Both the position numbers and the translations under genes were made by a program. From the NCBI GenBank assembly GCA_946616835.1, contig CAMOJK010000002.1:18564-82563 (forward strand): a stretch of DNA of 64,000 nucleotides, written 5' to 3'. This stretch comes from an uncultured Lachnospiraceae bacterium (GTDB taxonomy: Bacteria; Bacillota; Clostridia; Lachnospirales; Lachnospiraceae). Below are positions 1-8,254 of the stretch, in pieces (the stretch's first letter is position 1; each line of letters starts with the position of its first letter). The notes under the pieces were generated by a model. It searched no databases, was not told where the DNA came from, and was given only the letters and a program-made list of their open reading frames with translations.

Positions 1-1602
1 AATCCGTTAAATACGGATTTCAAGTATATGATAAACAAGCGTGCGGAGGAAGAGCCGGATGTAGTTGCCATTGCCTACTGTGAAGGTAAAAATATGGTGG
101 AGATAACTCCCGCAAAGTACAAGGCAGACATTGAGGGACTTGGCACATACCTGTATGCACAGGGCTTCCATGATGTGAGCATTGCCATAATGGGTGAGAA
201 TTCCTATGGCTGGGTGACCGCATTTTTAGCTGTGGCCAATGGAGGTAATGTATCCGTATGTCTGGACAAGGAACTGCCGGCAGAGAAAAAGCTTCAGCTT
301 CTTACCCAGGCGGAGTGTAAGGCCGCTTTTATCTCGGATAAGTTCATATCCGGCTTTGAAGGTGTTCAGGATGATGAAAATGGCAAGAGTCTTACCCTTG
401 AAAACGGGGAAAAGATGACCATTTATCCCATGTCACAGATTCCTTCCATGATCGAAAAAGGATCTGCCATGATAGACGGAGGTGATTTAAGCTTCGTGGA
501 TTATAAGATCGATCCAGACAAGCTGGCTACCATCTTTTTCACCTCCGGAACCACCGGTCAGAGTAAGGGCGTAATGCTCAGCCAGAAGAACATGGTATTT
601 GATATAGACGCAGCCTGCAAGAACTTTGTACTTACGGGACCCTCCATTTCGGCGCTCCCGTACCATCATGCATTCGGTCTGCTGACATCGTTTTTCGCAG
701 TATACAACTACAGATACAAGGTATTTATAAACGGCAATTTAAGGAATGTTTCCAGGGACATTAAAAACGAAAAGCCCCAGACACTTATTCTGGTGCCGCT
801 TTTTGTGGAAACTTTTTACAAAATGATCCGCAGCAACATCAAGAAGCAGAATAAGGAAAAGACAGTTGCGGCAGCAGAGAAGCTCAGCAATGCATTGCTG
901 GCTGTCGGAATAGATGTCAGGAAGAAGCTTTTTAAGGAAATCCATGAGGCTCTCGGAGGCAATCTTGAGTATATAATTGCCGGCGGTGCATATATGGATG
1001 ATAAGTATGTTAAGGCCTTCCATACATGGGGCATAGAGATCCTGGTAGGTTACGGCATAACGGAGTGTTCACCGGTGCTTTCGGTAAACCGTAATCTTTA
1101 TGTGCGTCAGAACAGCGTAGGTACTGCGCTTCCCGGATGCGAGGTAAAGATCTCACCTGATGGAGAGATCATGACCCGGGGGGATCAGGTTATGCTTGGA
1201 TATTATAAGAACGAAGAGGCTACCGCCGAGGTTATGAAGGATGGCTGGTTCTACACCGGAGACCTGGGAACAATCGATGATGACGGTTTCATATTTATTA
1301 CCGGCAGGAAGAAGAATCTCATAATCTTAAGCAACGGCGAGAATGTATCACCTGAGGAGATAGAGGAGCAGTTCCTTAAGGATGATGCCGTGGAGGAGAT
1401 CATTGTTTCCGGGGAAAAGGGTATGCTTGTTGCGGAGATATATCCGAATGAAGAGCACAGGGGCGACCAGAAATATTTTGACGATATGATGGATAAGTGG
1501 AACAAGCCCCAGCCCCAGTTCAAAAAGATTCGCAAGATTACTTTAAGGGATACGGAATTTGAGAAAAATTCCACCAAGAAGATAATCAGATACAAAAAAT
1601 AA
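1..1602 (+). CDS. AMP-dependent acyl-CoA/acyl-ACP synthetase, 5' end outside window
   Basis: This ANL-superfamily ligase activates a carboxylic acid with ATP and passes the acyl group to CoA or a carrier protein. The P-loop-like FTSGTTGQSKGV, the GYGITECSPV core, YTGDLG and the hinge region GRKKNLIILSNGENVSPEEIE are all present. A C-terminal Lys-rich NSTKKIIR matches the A10 lysine region. The reading frame stays open from base 1 (NPLNTDFKY before the ATG at 28), so the true start probably lies left of the window. An acyl carrier protein follows, which suggests the acyl group is loaded on that carrier. A second, larger member of the family sits at 37881. The substrate cannot be read from sequence. 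Confidence 0.9.
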   Translation, partial: NPLNTDFKYMINKRAEEEPDVVAIAYCEGKNMVEITPAKYKADIEGLGTYLYAQGFHDVSIAIMGENSYGWVTAFLAVANGGNVSVCLDKELPAEKKLQLLTQAECKAAFISDKFISGFEGVQDDENGKSLTLENGEKMTIYPMSQIPSMIEKGSAMIDGGDLSFVDYKIDPDKLATIFFTSGTTGQSKGVMLSQKNMVFDIDAACKNFVLTGPSISALPYHHAFGLLTSFFAVYNYRYKVFINGNLRNVSRDIKNEKPQTLILVPLFVETFYKMIRSNIKKQNKEKTVAAAEKLSNALLAVGIDVRKKLFKEIHEALGGNLEYIIAGGAYMDDKYVKAFHTWGIEILVGYGITECSPVLSVNRNLYVRQNSVGTALPGCEVKISPDGEIMTRGDQVMLGYYKNEEATAEVMKDGWFYTGDLGTIDDDGFIFITGRKKNLIILSNGENVSPEEIEEQFLKDDAVEEIIVSGEKGMLVAEIYPNEEHRGDQKYFDDMMDKWNKPQPQFKKIRKITLRDTEFEKNSTKKIIRYKK

Positions 1603-1666
1603 TAAAATAACTGAAAATAATACAAAAAAGAGTAAATTACATATAGCATATATATGGAATGTAGTT

Positions 1667-1672
1667 TATAAT
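1667..1672 (+). promoter_or_regulatory. -10 element (TATAAT) and structured leader before the ACP gene
   Basis: TATAAT lies at 1667-1672. The roughly 150-nt leader that follows contains GAACC-tgtc-GGTTC and a longer stem, GGCAGCCCG pairing with CGGGCTGTC, ending near 1772. No -35 consensus is evident. The carrier gene may therefore have its own promoter as well as read-through from the ligase. No known riboswitch class is recognised. Confidence 0.45.
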
Positions 1673-1830
1673 GACCACAACGAAGGGGTGATGTAACTGT
1701 CAGGAACCTGTCGGTTCTTCTTGTTACGGCAGCCCGCAATTGAAGATCTGCTTTGCAAACATCGGGCTGTCATCGCCCTGAAGATTGTTTTATAACAAAA
1801 GATTATTGTAAAAGAGAGAGGAGACAAAAT

Positions 1831-2064
1831 ATGTTTCAGAAGATTACAGAGATCTTATCAGAGCTTACGGAGTGTTCAGTTCCACCCGAAGAGATTACAA
1901 GGGATACAAAGCTTGTGGCTGACCTTGACTTAAGCTCATTCGATGTTGTTAACGCTATAGTTATGTTTGAGGATGAGTTCAATATCGAGATACCGGATGA
2001 CAAGATCGCAGATCTGGAAACAGTAGGTGATGTAGAGGATTTCCTGGAAGAGCTTAAGAGATAA
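1831..2064 (+). CDS. acyl carrier protein
   Basis: This 77-residue acidic carrier protein is the usual ACP length. The helix-II attachment site reads DLDLSSFDVV, and Ser36 (the S of SFD) is the expected 4'-phosphopantetheine serine, replacing the usual DSL. The ATG at 1831 is chosen over the upstream in-frame ATG at 1753 because GAGAGGAG precedes it at the right distance and the shorter product has normal ACP length. It lies directly behind the acyl-activating enzyme, so a dedicated ligase-carrier pair is likely. A terminator follows. Fatty-acid-synthesis genes are absent nearby, so it need not be the housekeeping AcpP. Confidence 0.92.
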   Translation: MFQKITEILSELTECSVPPEEITRDTKLVADLDLSSFDVVNAIVMFEDEFNIEIPDDKIADLETVGDVEDFLEELKR

Positions 2065-2093
2065 AGATAGTAGCATTCGGAGTCTGAAATTGG

Positions 2094-2121
2094 AAAGCGT
2101 GGCGGAAGCTGCGCTTTTTTT
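2094..2121 (+). terminator. Rho-independent terminator after ACP
   Basis: A 10-bp stem (AAAGCGTGGC with GCTGCGCTTT, two wobbles) and a GGAA loop are followed by a run of T. Confidence 0.8.
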
Positions 2122-2199
2122 GTGGGAACTTTCGTTTACTATAGTGGAATATAACAAGCGGGAAGTTTCAGTAAGCTATTTTTTTGAAATACGGTAGTA

Positions 2200-2208
2200 T
2201 GTTATAAT
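2200..2208 (+). promoter_or_regulatory. extended -10 promoter for the methyltransferase
   Basis: TGTTATAAT (TGn-TATAAT) lies about 155 nt upstream of the methyltransferase start. The same extended -10 form recurs at 12915, 14761, 17958 and 37831. Confidence 0.55.
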
Positions 2209-2363
2209 ATACAGACTTATGGGTTATGACTGCCTGTGCTGATACTTGTTATACTGATAAGCGGATTGATATAAGTGTTGCCCGGCAGATGATTCTGTAT
2301 ATAAAATATATCTGTGTCGGATTGTAAGCAGTAAGGGGAGCAAAAAGGGGAGGAAAAGAAAAG

Positions 2364-2963
2364 ATGTTCTGGGATAAAGTATCACCTTTATATGATGTGT
2401 TTGAGACCGTGTACAACGGCAAGGTTTTCAATGGGACAGGTAAAATAGTGGCGGCTATGATAGAGCCAACGGATGTGGTGCTTGAATGTGCCTGTGGTAC
2501 GGGTGCTATCAGCAAGTTTATCGCACCGGTATGCAAGAAGCTCCTGGCTACGGATTATTCCGCAGGTATGCTTAAGCAGGCAGCAAGGAAATGCCGCAAG
2601 TATCCCAATGTCCTGATCCGAAAAGCTGACATTACGGATATTAAATGCAGGGATGACAGGTTTGACAAAGTCGTGGCCGGCAATGTGATCCACCTCCTTC
2701 CGGAGCCGGAAAAAGCCCTGCAGGAGCTGGAGCGTGTGGTAAAGCCCGGCGGACTGATCATCATTCCCACCTATATCAATATGTCTAAAGGAACGGGCAG
2801 AGCTGCCGTAAAGTTCCTTGAAAAGCTGGGAGCAGATTTTAAAAAGCAGTTCGACATGGAAGCCTATGAGCAGTTTTTTAAGGATATGGGCTACGAGGAT
2901 GTGGAATATACGGTTGTGGAAGGACGTATGCCCTGCGCCATAGCGGTCATAAGGAAAAAATAA
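2364..2963 (+). CDS. class I SAM-dependent methyltransferase (UbiE/type 11-like)
   Basis: This 199-residue cytosolic methyltransferase has a Rossmann fold. Motif I is LECACGTGAIS near residue 40. The acidic post-motif residue is in LLATDYS, motif II/III is DKVVAGNVIHLLPEP, and the late strand is VVKPGGLIIIPTY. Length and order fit the small-molecule methyltransferases of the UbiE/Methyltransf_11 group. AAGGGGAGGAAAAGAAAAG precedes the ATG. It stands alone between a promoter and a kinase relic, so context gives no substrate. Confidence 0.85.
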   Translation: MFWDKVSPLYDVFETVYNGKVFNGTGKIVAAMIEPTDVVLECACGTGAISKFIAPVCKKLLATDYSAGMLKQAARKCRKYPNVLIRKADITDIKCRDDRFDKVVAGNVIHLLPEPEKALQELERVVKPGGLIIIPTYINMSKGTGRAAVKFLEKLGADFKKQFDMEAYEQFFKDMGYEDVEYTVVEGRMPCAIAVIRKK

Positions 2964-2973
2964 GGAAAAATAA

Positions 2974-3125
2974 CGCAATAGAGACATACTTTCCATAATC
3001 AACGATATACTTGATTTCTCAAAGATAGAAGCCGGCAAGATGATTATCTTACCAAACCTATCGTAAGCAGCGACCTGAGGGAGAAGCTCAGGGTATTCCT
3101 GCCTGCGGAAAAGATAAAAAACTAA
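2974..3125 (+). pseudogene. relic of a hybrid histidine kinase (HisKA joined out of frame to receiver tail)
   Basis: From 2974 the frame reads LSIINDILDFSKIEAGKM, the dimerisation/phosphoacceptor-side helix typical of hybrid sensor kinases. Shifting frame at about 3039 gives DDYLTKPIVSSDLREKLRVF and a short tail ending at TAA 3123-3125, which is the C-terminal end of a receiver domain. The catalytic ATPase and most of the receiver are missing. This looks like one internal deletion inside a hybrid kinase gene, with the N-terminus also lost. No start or binding site is present. Confidence 0.75.
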
Positions 3126-3235
3126 ATTGTTTTAATAACAGTACTGATATGATAAAATCAAAAATGGGGGTTCTCATTGTGAGAATGTTGCGTTGTTACA
3201 TAAGTAAGGCAGAATAAAGATGAGACTGTAAACAA

Positions 3236-3461
3236 CAATTTTTGAAATAACAAAGGAATTGGTGTAATTCAAGGTGCCGCCGGTTTCCGTGAGGGACATA
3301 TGATCCTGTCCCAAGCAGAAATGGTGGCACTTTAAAGCTAAAATACAGTTTTAGTAAAATACATGTAACGGTTGGGGAATCCTGAGAGCCCGAACCGCTG
3401 CAGAACGGCTGTGAGGTGGGGATTGCCGGTGGATTCGAGTAAAGACACAGGGAGTTTTATA
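3236..3461 (+). promoter_or_regulatory. structured 5' leader ahead of a GGDEF-EAL gene, possible riboswitch
   Basis: About 225 nt before the start codon carry consecutive complementary segments. GTGCCGCC pairs with GGTGGCAC and encloses GGGACA/TGTCCC. CTAAAA-tacag-TTTTAG comes next, then CGGTT/AACCG around GGG/CCC, then CGGC/GCCG. Segments such as GGGGAATCC, GAGAGCCCG and CGGCTGTGAGG recall a cobalamin-type core, but the match is incomplete. I do not assign a class. A c-di-GMP-I consensus is not seen. Confidence 0.4.
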
Positions 3462-5771
3462 ATGAAAAGAAGCCGCCTGCTACTGGCGGTTTTAACGCTG
3501 GCAGCTTATGTCGGTTATGCCGTTGCGACTTTTTTGGAGAATGATTTCTGGATAGAACTGTTTTCTCCGGCCACGACTATTCTCTGTGTGATAGTTATCA
3601 TATCCTGCCTGAAGGATATGGGAAATTATAAGCTTCCGACCATATTTCTTGCATGCGGCATAGGAATCTGGGCAGCGGGAGATGTGCTCCTGTTCGTAAA
3701 TGATATTTGTCTGCATATGGAGGACCCCTACACTACCCTGGTAAGGACCATCTATCTTCTTCCTAATTATCTGTATGGAGCGTCCATTGTTATATATTTA
3801 TACTTAAAACTTAATAGGAGAGACCTGTTTGTCACTGCTGCTAACACTTTTCTTATAACTGTGGTTGGTTTTTCAGTTATTGCCAAGATGATTCAGGCAT
3901 CGAACAATCTTCCCGAAAATGATCCGGCACTGATAAGGGCTTATGCTTATTTCTTTGTAAACATCATTATTGTTGTGGTGGGTATCCATGTCATTTTTTC
4001 ACTCCGACCGGGTAATCTGTTAAGGGGTACCAATCTGATCCCGGTTTCCATTCTTGGATATATATTGATCGATTTCCATTATTCCTATATCGAGGCTATC
4101 GGTGATGATCCCGAAAATATATATATGGACCTTCTGTATGTGCTGTTTATGGTGGGACTGGCCTGGGGGACACTGTCACAGGCTCAGAATAAGTATGTAT
4201 TTGTTCTTAAGGAAAACGGTGAAGAGGGCAGACGTATGATATATGTACGTCTCATCATTCCCATTCTTATAGTGGTGGCGCTCGTAATGCGGCTGACGGG
4301 TGTATTCTCACAGACGGAGTTTTCCTACATCCTTATCGCTTTGCTGGCGTATTTTATCATGTATGCCCTGCTCCAGAACAGCGGGCTTAATGAGAAGCTT
4401 CTGAAACAGCAGCAGGAGATCAACACATCTCTTGAGGCACAGGTAGAGGAAAAGACACAGGATCTTAAGAGGGTAAACCGTGATCTCGAATACCTGTCAT
4501 CAACGGATCTGCTCACGGGACTTTTCAACAGAAGGCATGGATTAAAAGTACTGGACAATCTGATCTATGATGCTGAAAAATATCAGTCCAAATTTGCTGT
4601 GTTCGGGGTGGATCTAAACCACTTTAAACCCGTGAACGATACCTATGGTCATGAGATGGGAGACCGTGTGCTGGAAGAATTCGGAAAGAGGATGCGTGAG
4701 CTCCCGGCCCGGTACACATGCATAAGGAACGGCGGTGACGAGTTTGTCATTTTCTTTTCACACATAAACAATATGGATGAGGTTAAAGTAGCGGCGAAGG
4801 AACTGCAGGGAGTTTTCAACAGGCCGCTGCTTCTGGACAGCTTTATATTCAGTCTGTCTGCCAGCATAGGAATTGCAATTTATCCGGAGGATTCCACTGA
4901 TGCTGAGGACCTGCTCCAGTATGCGGATGCTGCGATGTACATGGTGAAGCGCAGCAAGAACAGGGACGATTTCCGTTTCTTTGACAACGGAATGGTCACG
5001 GATGTGGAAAGACGTCGCAAGATAGAAAAGCAGCTTAAACAGACAGAGATGGAGGATGATTTTCTTATTTATTACCAGCCTCAGTTTGATACGACAGACG
5101 GAAGTATCGTGGGCGTGGAGGTCTTTCCCCGCCTGCGGGTAAAAGGTTTTGAGGACTGCACACCGGGAGAACTTATTCCCATTGCTGAAGAAAGCGGAAT
5201 GATGAGCAAGCTGGGAATGTGGACCGCTAATAAATCGCTGGAACAGGTTGATGCCTGGAACAGAAAATATGGGCTTAATCTGAGCACCACTATAAACCTT
5301 GCACCGCTGCAGCTGCTGGACGTTGATTTTATCGAAAGCCTTGAAAAGACAATCGACCGTCTGGAGATAAATCATTCCGACCTGATACTTGATGTCAGCA
5401 ATGATGTAATGATGGGAGCAGCGGAATCTGCCAAGGAAACACTGCGCGCATTTCATCAGTTTGGATATACGCTTTCCCTGAATGAATTCGGAGGGGGCGA
5501 CATAAATATTTCTTATATCAGAGACTGCGGTTTTTCAACCATCAAGCTTGCACGTACCCTTATCCCGCAGGGAATAACGGATCCCGGCCGAATGGAGATA
5601 ATCCATGCTCTCCTTGCACTTGCTAAGGAGATGAAAATAGAGATTGTTGCTGTGGGTATAGAGACGGAAGAACAGGTGGAGCTCATGCGGGATCTGGGCA
5701 TCCGTGTCATGCAGGGATATTATTACAGTAAGCCTGTATCCGCTGAGGAACTGGAAGAACGGTTGAAGTGA
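3462..5771 (+). CDS. membrane GGDEF-EAL protein with degenerate EAL domain
   Basis: This 769-residue protein has about ten N-terminal membrane segments (to about residue 310) and a short coiled coil. A diguanylate cyclase domain follows with intact GGDEF at residues 424-428, then an EAL-type domain. The cyclase half looks active: DLNHFKPVNDTYGH and NGGDEF are present. The EAL half has lost its catalytic residues. EAL is EVF (553-555), the DDFG motif is NEFG, the lysine motif reads IKLAR, and the final Glu motif reads VAVGIETEE. It probably makes c-di-GMP and no longer cleaves it. The ATG at 3462 is preferred to an upstream frame extension from 3372, because AGGGAG at 3449-3454 is correctly spaced and the earlier part encodes leader RNA. 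Confidence 0.9.
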   Translation: MKRSRLLLAVLTLAAYVGYAVATFLENDFWIELFSPATTILCVIVIISCLKDMGNYKLPTIFLACGIGIWAAGDVLLFVNDICLHMEDPYTTLVRTIYLLPNYLYGASIVIYLYLKLNRRDLFVTAANTFLITVVGFSVIAKMIQASNNLPENDPALIRAYAYFFVNIIIVVVGIHVIFSLRPGNLLRGTNLIPVSILGYILIDFHYSYIEAIGDDPENIYMDLLYVLFMVGLAWGTLSQAQNKYVFVLKENGEEGRRMIYVRLIIPILIVVALVMRLTGVFSQTEFSYILIALLAYFIMYALLQNSGLNEKLLKQQQEINTSLEAQVEEKTQDLKRVNRDLEYLSSTDLLTGLFNRRHGLKVLDNLIYDAEKYQSKFAVFGVDLNHFKPVNDTYGHEMGDRVLEEFGKRMRELPARYTCIRNGGDEFVIFFSHINNMDEVKVAAKELQGVFNRPLLLDSFIFSLSASIGIAIYPEDSTDAEDLLQYADAAMYMVKRSKNRDDFRFFDNGMVTDVERRRKIEKQLKQTEMEDDFLIYYQPQFDTTDGSIVGVEVFPRLRVKGFEDCTPGELIPIAEESGMMSKLGMWTANKSLEQVDAWNRKYGLNLSTTINLAPLQLLDVDFIESLEKTIDRLEINHSDLILDVSNDVMMGAAESAKETLRAFHQFGYTLSLNEFGGGDINISYIRDCGFSTIKLARTLIPQGITDPGRMEIIHALLALAKEMKIEIVAVGIETEEQVELMRDLGIRVMQGYYYSKPVSAEELEERLK

Positions 5772-5990
5772 TACATATCTCTGTTCCATGTTGACGATAG
5801 TTCCTATGCGAGTGCCCAACTTGAATCCAACCGTTTCGCCTATATTGATCTCTTCATCTGTTAATTCACGGTTTGCATCCTGCGCTGTCATGTCCCTGTG
5901 TATTTTTTGTTTAAGTGGAAAAAACAGTCCAAACAACAGTTATCAGATAGCCGTAATCGGAAAAACTTCCGGTTACGCAAAATTTAAGAA
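5772..5990 (-). other. intergenic stretch, possible minus-strand gene fragment
   Basis: On the minus strand from about 5936 the frame reads MFGLFFPLKQ and continues through MTAQDANRELTDEEINIGET and FKLGTRIGTIVNMEQRY before running into the antisense of the GGDEF-EAL gene. The composition looks protein-like, but there is no clear ribosome binding site and no stop before the neighbouring gene. I do not recognise it. It may be a gene tail or chance. Confidence 0.2.
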
Positions 5991-6008
5991 ATAATTAAGG
6001 AATACCCC

Positions 6009-6039
6009 TTGACACACAATACTATGCATCGTATAGTAT
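6009..6039 (+). promoter_or_regulatory. sigma-A type promoter with overlapping PadR-type operator
   Basis: TTGACA (6009-6014), a 17-bp spacer and TATAGT (6032-6037) make a near-consensus promoter. A perfect inverted repeat, ATACTAT (6019-6025) and ATAGTAT (6033-6039), covers the spacer and the -10. A repressor bound there would block RNA polymerase. The next gene encodes a PadR repressor, so autoregulation is the simplest reading. Confidence 0.8.
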
Positions 6040-6104
6040 AAGGCATAGAAGGATATATGACTTAAAACAGTATTGAAGCCATTTAAGCGGCAGAAAGGGA
6101 AAAT

Positions 6105-6419
6105 ATGGAAAACCAAATGAAGAGGGGGCTCCTGGATGTATGTGTCCTGGCTGCCATCAGGGATGAGGACTCCTACGGTTACCGTATCGTAAAAGATTTA
6201 AGTCCTTATGTGGAAATTTCCGAGTCGACGCTGTATCCGATACTAAGGCGTCTGGAAAGCGGACAGATGCTTACGGTACGGACGGCAGAGCATAACGGGA
6301 GGCTCAGAAAATATTACCATATCACAGATTCCGGCATTGAACGCCTTAAGCAGTTTGAGAGTGAGTGGAAGGAACTTATGCAGATTTACGAGTTTGTAAC
6401 AAGGGGAGGAGAAAAATGA
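6105..6419 (+). CDS. PadR-family transcriptional repressor
   Basis: This 104-residue winged-helix protein matches the short PadR subfamily. The helix-turn-helix region MKRGLLDVCVLAAI...SYGYRIV and the wing ESTLYPILRRLESGQML...GRLRKYYHITDSG are characteristic. It is first in a three-gene operon and overlaps the next gene by 4 nt (ATGA). The palindrome over its own promoter suggests it represses this operon. In this operon type the other genes encode membrane and surface proteins, so the operon may answer envelope stress or a small ligand. The inducer is unknown. Confidence 0.92.
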   Translation: MENQMKRGLLDVCVLAAIRDEDSYGYRIVKDLSPYVEISESTLYPILRRLESGQMLTVRTAEHNGRLRKYYHITDSGIERLKQFESEWKELMQIYEFVTRGGEK

Positions 6420-7015
6420 ATAAAACTGAATTTACGGAACAGCTGAGGGCGGCACTGAAAGGCCTGTCTGAGGAGGATCTTAAAAAGTCAGTGGACTATT
6501 ACGAAGAGATGATCGACGACCGTATGGAAGACGGAATCCCTGAGGAAGAGGCTGTAAACGGACTGGGAAGCATTGACGAGATAAAGAACAAAATACTGAA
6601 AGAGATTCCCATTGTAAATATCGTTAAGGAAAAGATCAAGCCGAAGAGGGGGCTTGCAGGCTGGGAGATAGCACTTTTAGTGATCGGATCTCCGGTGTGG
6701 GTACCCATAGTGCTGTCGCTTATAATCACGGGATTGTCCATATATATGACATTCTGGATCATCATACTTTCACTGTATGTAACGGACCTTTCGCTGTTTT
6801 TATCAGGAATTCTTGGTATAGTGGCAGCATTTATGCAGACCAACGGGTTTGCCACAGGCTTATTCCTGAGTGGTATAGGGATAACATTGACAGGAGTATC
6901 TGTTCTTCTGTTCTTCGGATTTAACCAGATCACGAAGTGGATGTTTATCTTAAGCAAGAAGTTTGTGCTCTGGCTAAAGAAACTTTTTGTAGGCGAAAAG
7001 AAATCCGCAAATTAA
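6416..7015 (+). CDS. DUF1700 (HAAS-type) membrane protein
   Basis: This 199-residue protein begins with the helical domain MNKTEFTEQLRAALKGLSEE...VDYYEEMIDDRMEDG of the DUF1700/HAAS family. Several hydrophobic segments follow between residues 85 and 185, then a basic C-terminus. The start at 6416 overlaps the padR stop and has AGGGGAGGA in front, so translation is coupled. A frame extension upstream (6365) would run inside padR and is rejected. Proteins of this kind are regularly encoded between a PadR regulator and a DUF4097 protein. Their biochemical role is not established. Confidence 0.88.
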   Translation: MNKTEFTEQLRAALKGLSEEDLKKSVDYYEEMIDDRMEDGIPEEEAVNGLGSIDEIKNKILKEIPIVNIVKEKIKPKRGLAGWEIALLVIGSPVWVPIVLSLIITGLSIYMTFWIIILSLYVTDLSLFLSGILGIVAAFMQTNGFATGLFLSGIGITLTGVSVLLFFGFNQITKWMFILSKKFVLWLKKLFVGEKKSAN

Positions 7016-7031
7016 TGACGAGGAGGAAAAA

Positions 7032-8060
7032 ATGAAGATCGTAAAGAATATAACAATATTTGCAGCACTGGGGATGGTCGTAATCGGAGTGATAATGATA
7101 GTTGGTGCTTTTGCAAGCGCAAAATTTGATTTTAAGAATCTGATCAAAACGGTAAATTATGAGGAAAAGACCTACGATATTACTGAAGATTTCAGCAGTA
7201 TCGACATGCAAATAGATTCCCAGGATATCTGGATAGAAAGATCTGATGACGAGAATGCACATTTTGTATGTTATGAATGTGACAGCGAGTGGTTTGAGGT
7301 ATCCGTTCAGAATGACACCCTGGTAATAGATAATCAGCAGTATGATCATCTTGCTATTATGGTAAATTACGAAATGGGCGATCATTCCACACTTTATCTT
7401 CCGAAGGATGTGTATGAAAACCTGAAAGTAAAGGATGGATCCGGCGATATGGTTGCAGATAAGGATACATTTACTTTTGAGGATGTTGATGTAAACATAG
7501 GTTCCGGAGACGTGATGCTGGCCGGACTGACTGCAGATGATCTCGTTTTGTATTCCGGCAGCGGAAACCTGAAGGTGGAAAGCGTTAATGCCGGCAGCGC
7601 AGACTTTAAGACCGGAACCGGAGATATAAGTATCCGGGATTGTAGTGTAGATAATTTCGTAAACAGCAAGACGGGCTCAGGTAATGTGGACTGTTCCCAA
7701 GTCTCATGCAACTCTGTAAATTTCCATGTCGGAAGCGGAGATATTACTGTGAACAGTGTAAGCTGTGCGTCAGATCTTGAAACGGTGACAAGCAGCGGTG
7801 ATATCAGTCTTACGGACGCTGTATCTGAAACAGGATTTAATGCATCAACCGGAAGCGGAGATATAACACTTAACGCCTGTGATGCAGGAGAGATGGAATT
7901 GAAGACCGGTAGCGGAGACATCACAGGAACACTTAAGAGTGCAATGAAGTTTGATGCGAATAGCGAAAGCGGTGCTATCCGTGTTCCTGCTGACGGAAAC
8001 GGTGGAAACTGCAGTGTAAAGACAGGCAGCGGCGATATCGATCTGAGTATAGTGGAGTGA
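7032..8060 (+). CDS. DUF4097 beta-helix-like surface/membrane protein
   Basis: This 342-residue protein has an N-terminal membrane anchor or signal (NITIFAALGMVVIGVIMIVGAF). A long run of repeats built around GSGD/SGSGDI then occupies about residues 130-340. This pattern is typical of DUF4097 proteins, which are predicted to fold as a right-handed beta solenoid. It is last in the padR operon, 16 nt behind DUF1700, with GAGGAGG before its ATG. A terminator lies about 70 nt downstream. The likely location is outside the membrane. Function is unknown. Confidence 0.88.
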   Translation: MKIVKNITIFAALGMVVIGVIMIVGAFASAKFDFKNLIKTVNYEEKTYDITEDFSSIDMQIDSQDIWIERSDDENAHFVCYECDSEWFEVSVQNDTLVIDNQQYDHLAIMVNYEMGDHSTLYLPKDVYENLKVKDGSGDMVADKDTFTFEDVDVNIGSGDVMLAGLTADDLVLYSGSGNLKVESVNAGSADFKTGTGDISIRDCSVDNFVNSKTGSGNVDCSQVSCNSVNFHVGSGDITVNSVSCASDLETVTSSGDISLTDAVSETGFNASTGSGDITLNACDAGEMELKTGSGDITGTLKSAMKFDANSESGAIRVPADGNGGNCSVKTGSGDIDLSIVE

Positions 8061-8130
8061 AACGCTAAGGCTCAGTTTACATTGTCGGGCGAGTCTGTAT
8101 GGTTGGGAAAGTTTTAAATAACATTTGTGG

Positions 8131-8164
8131 AACACCTGATGGAGAAATCTGTCAGGTGTTTTTG
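8131..8164 (+). terminator. Rho-independent terminator of the padR operon
   Basis: A perfect 9-bp stem, AACACCTGA (8131-8139) with TCAGGTGTT (8152-8160), is followed by TTTT. Confidence 0.85.
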
Positions 8165-8254
8165 ATAATAAGCAAATGCCCTGACGAAAAATCTGTCGTG
8201 TATGTGACAGACCGTATAAGACAGTGAATAAAGTATGATAATAAATCATGATTA

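Noticed and set aside
3372-3461. N-terminal extension of the GGDEF-EAL protein
   Set aside because: It lies in the structured leader and lacks a binding site, while ATG 3462 has AGGAG-type spacing.
3236-3461. c-di-GMP-I riboswitch
   Set aside because: Neither the conserved tetraloop-receptor nor the GGCAAACC-like core is visible.
7394-7924. Long minus-strand frame antisense to the DUF4097 gene
   Set aside because: It is a shadow created by the repetitive GSGD codons of the real gene.
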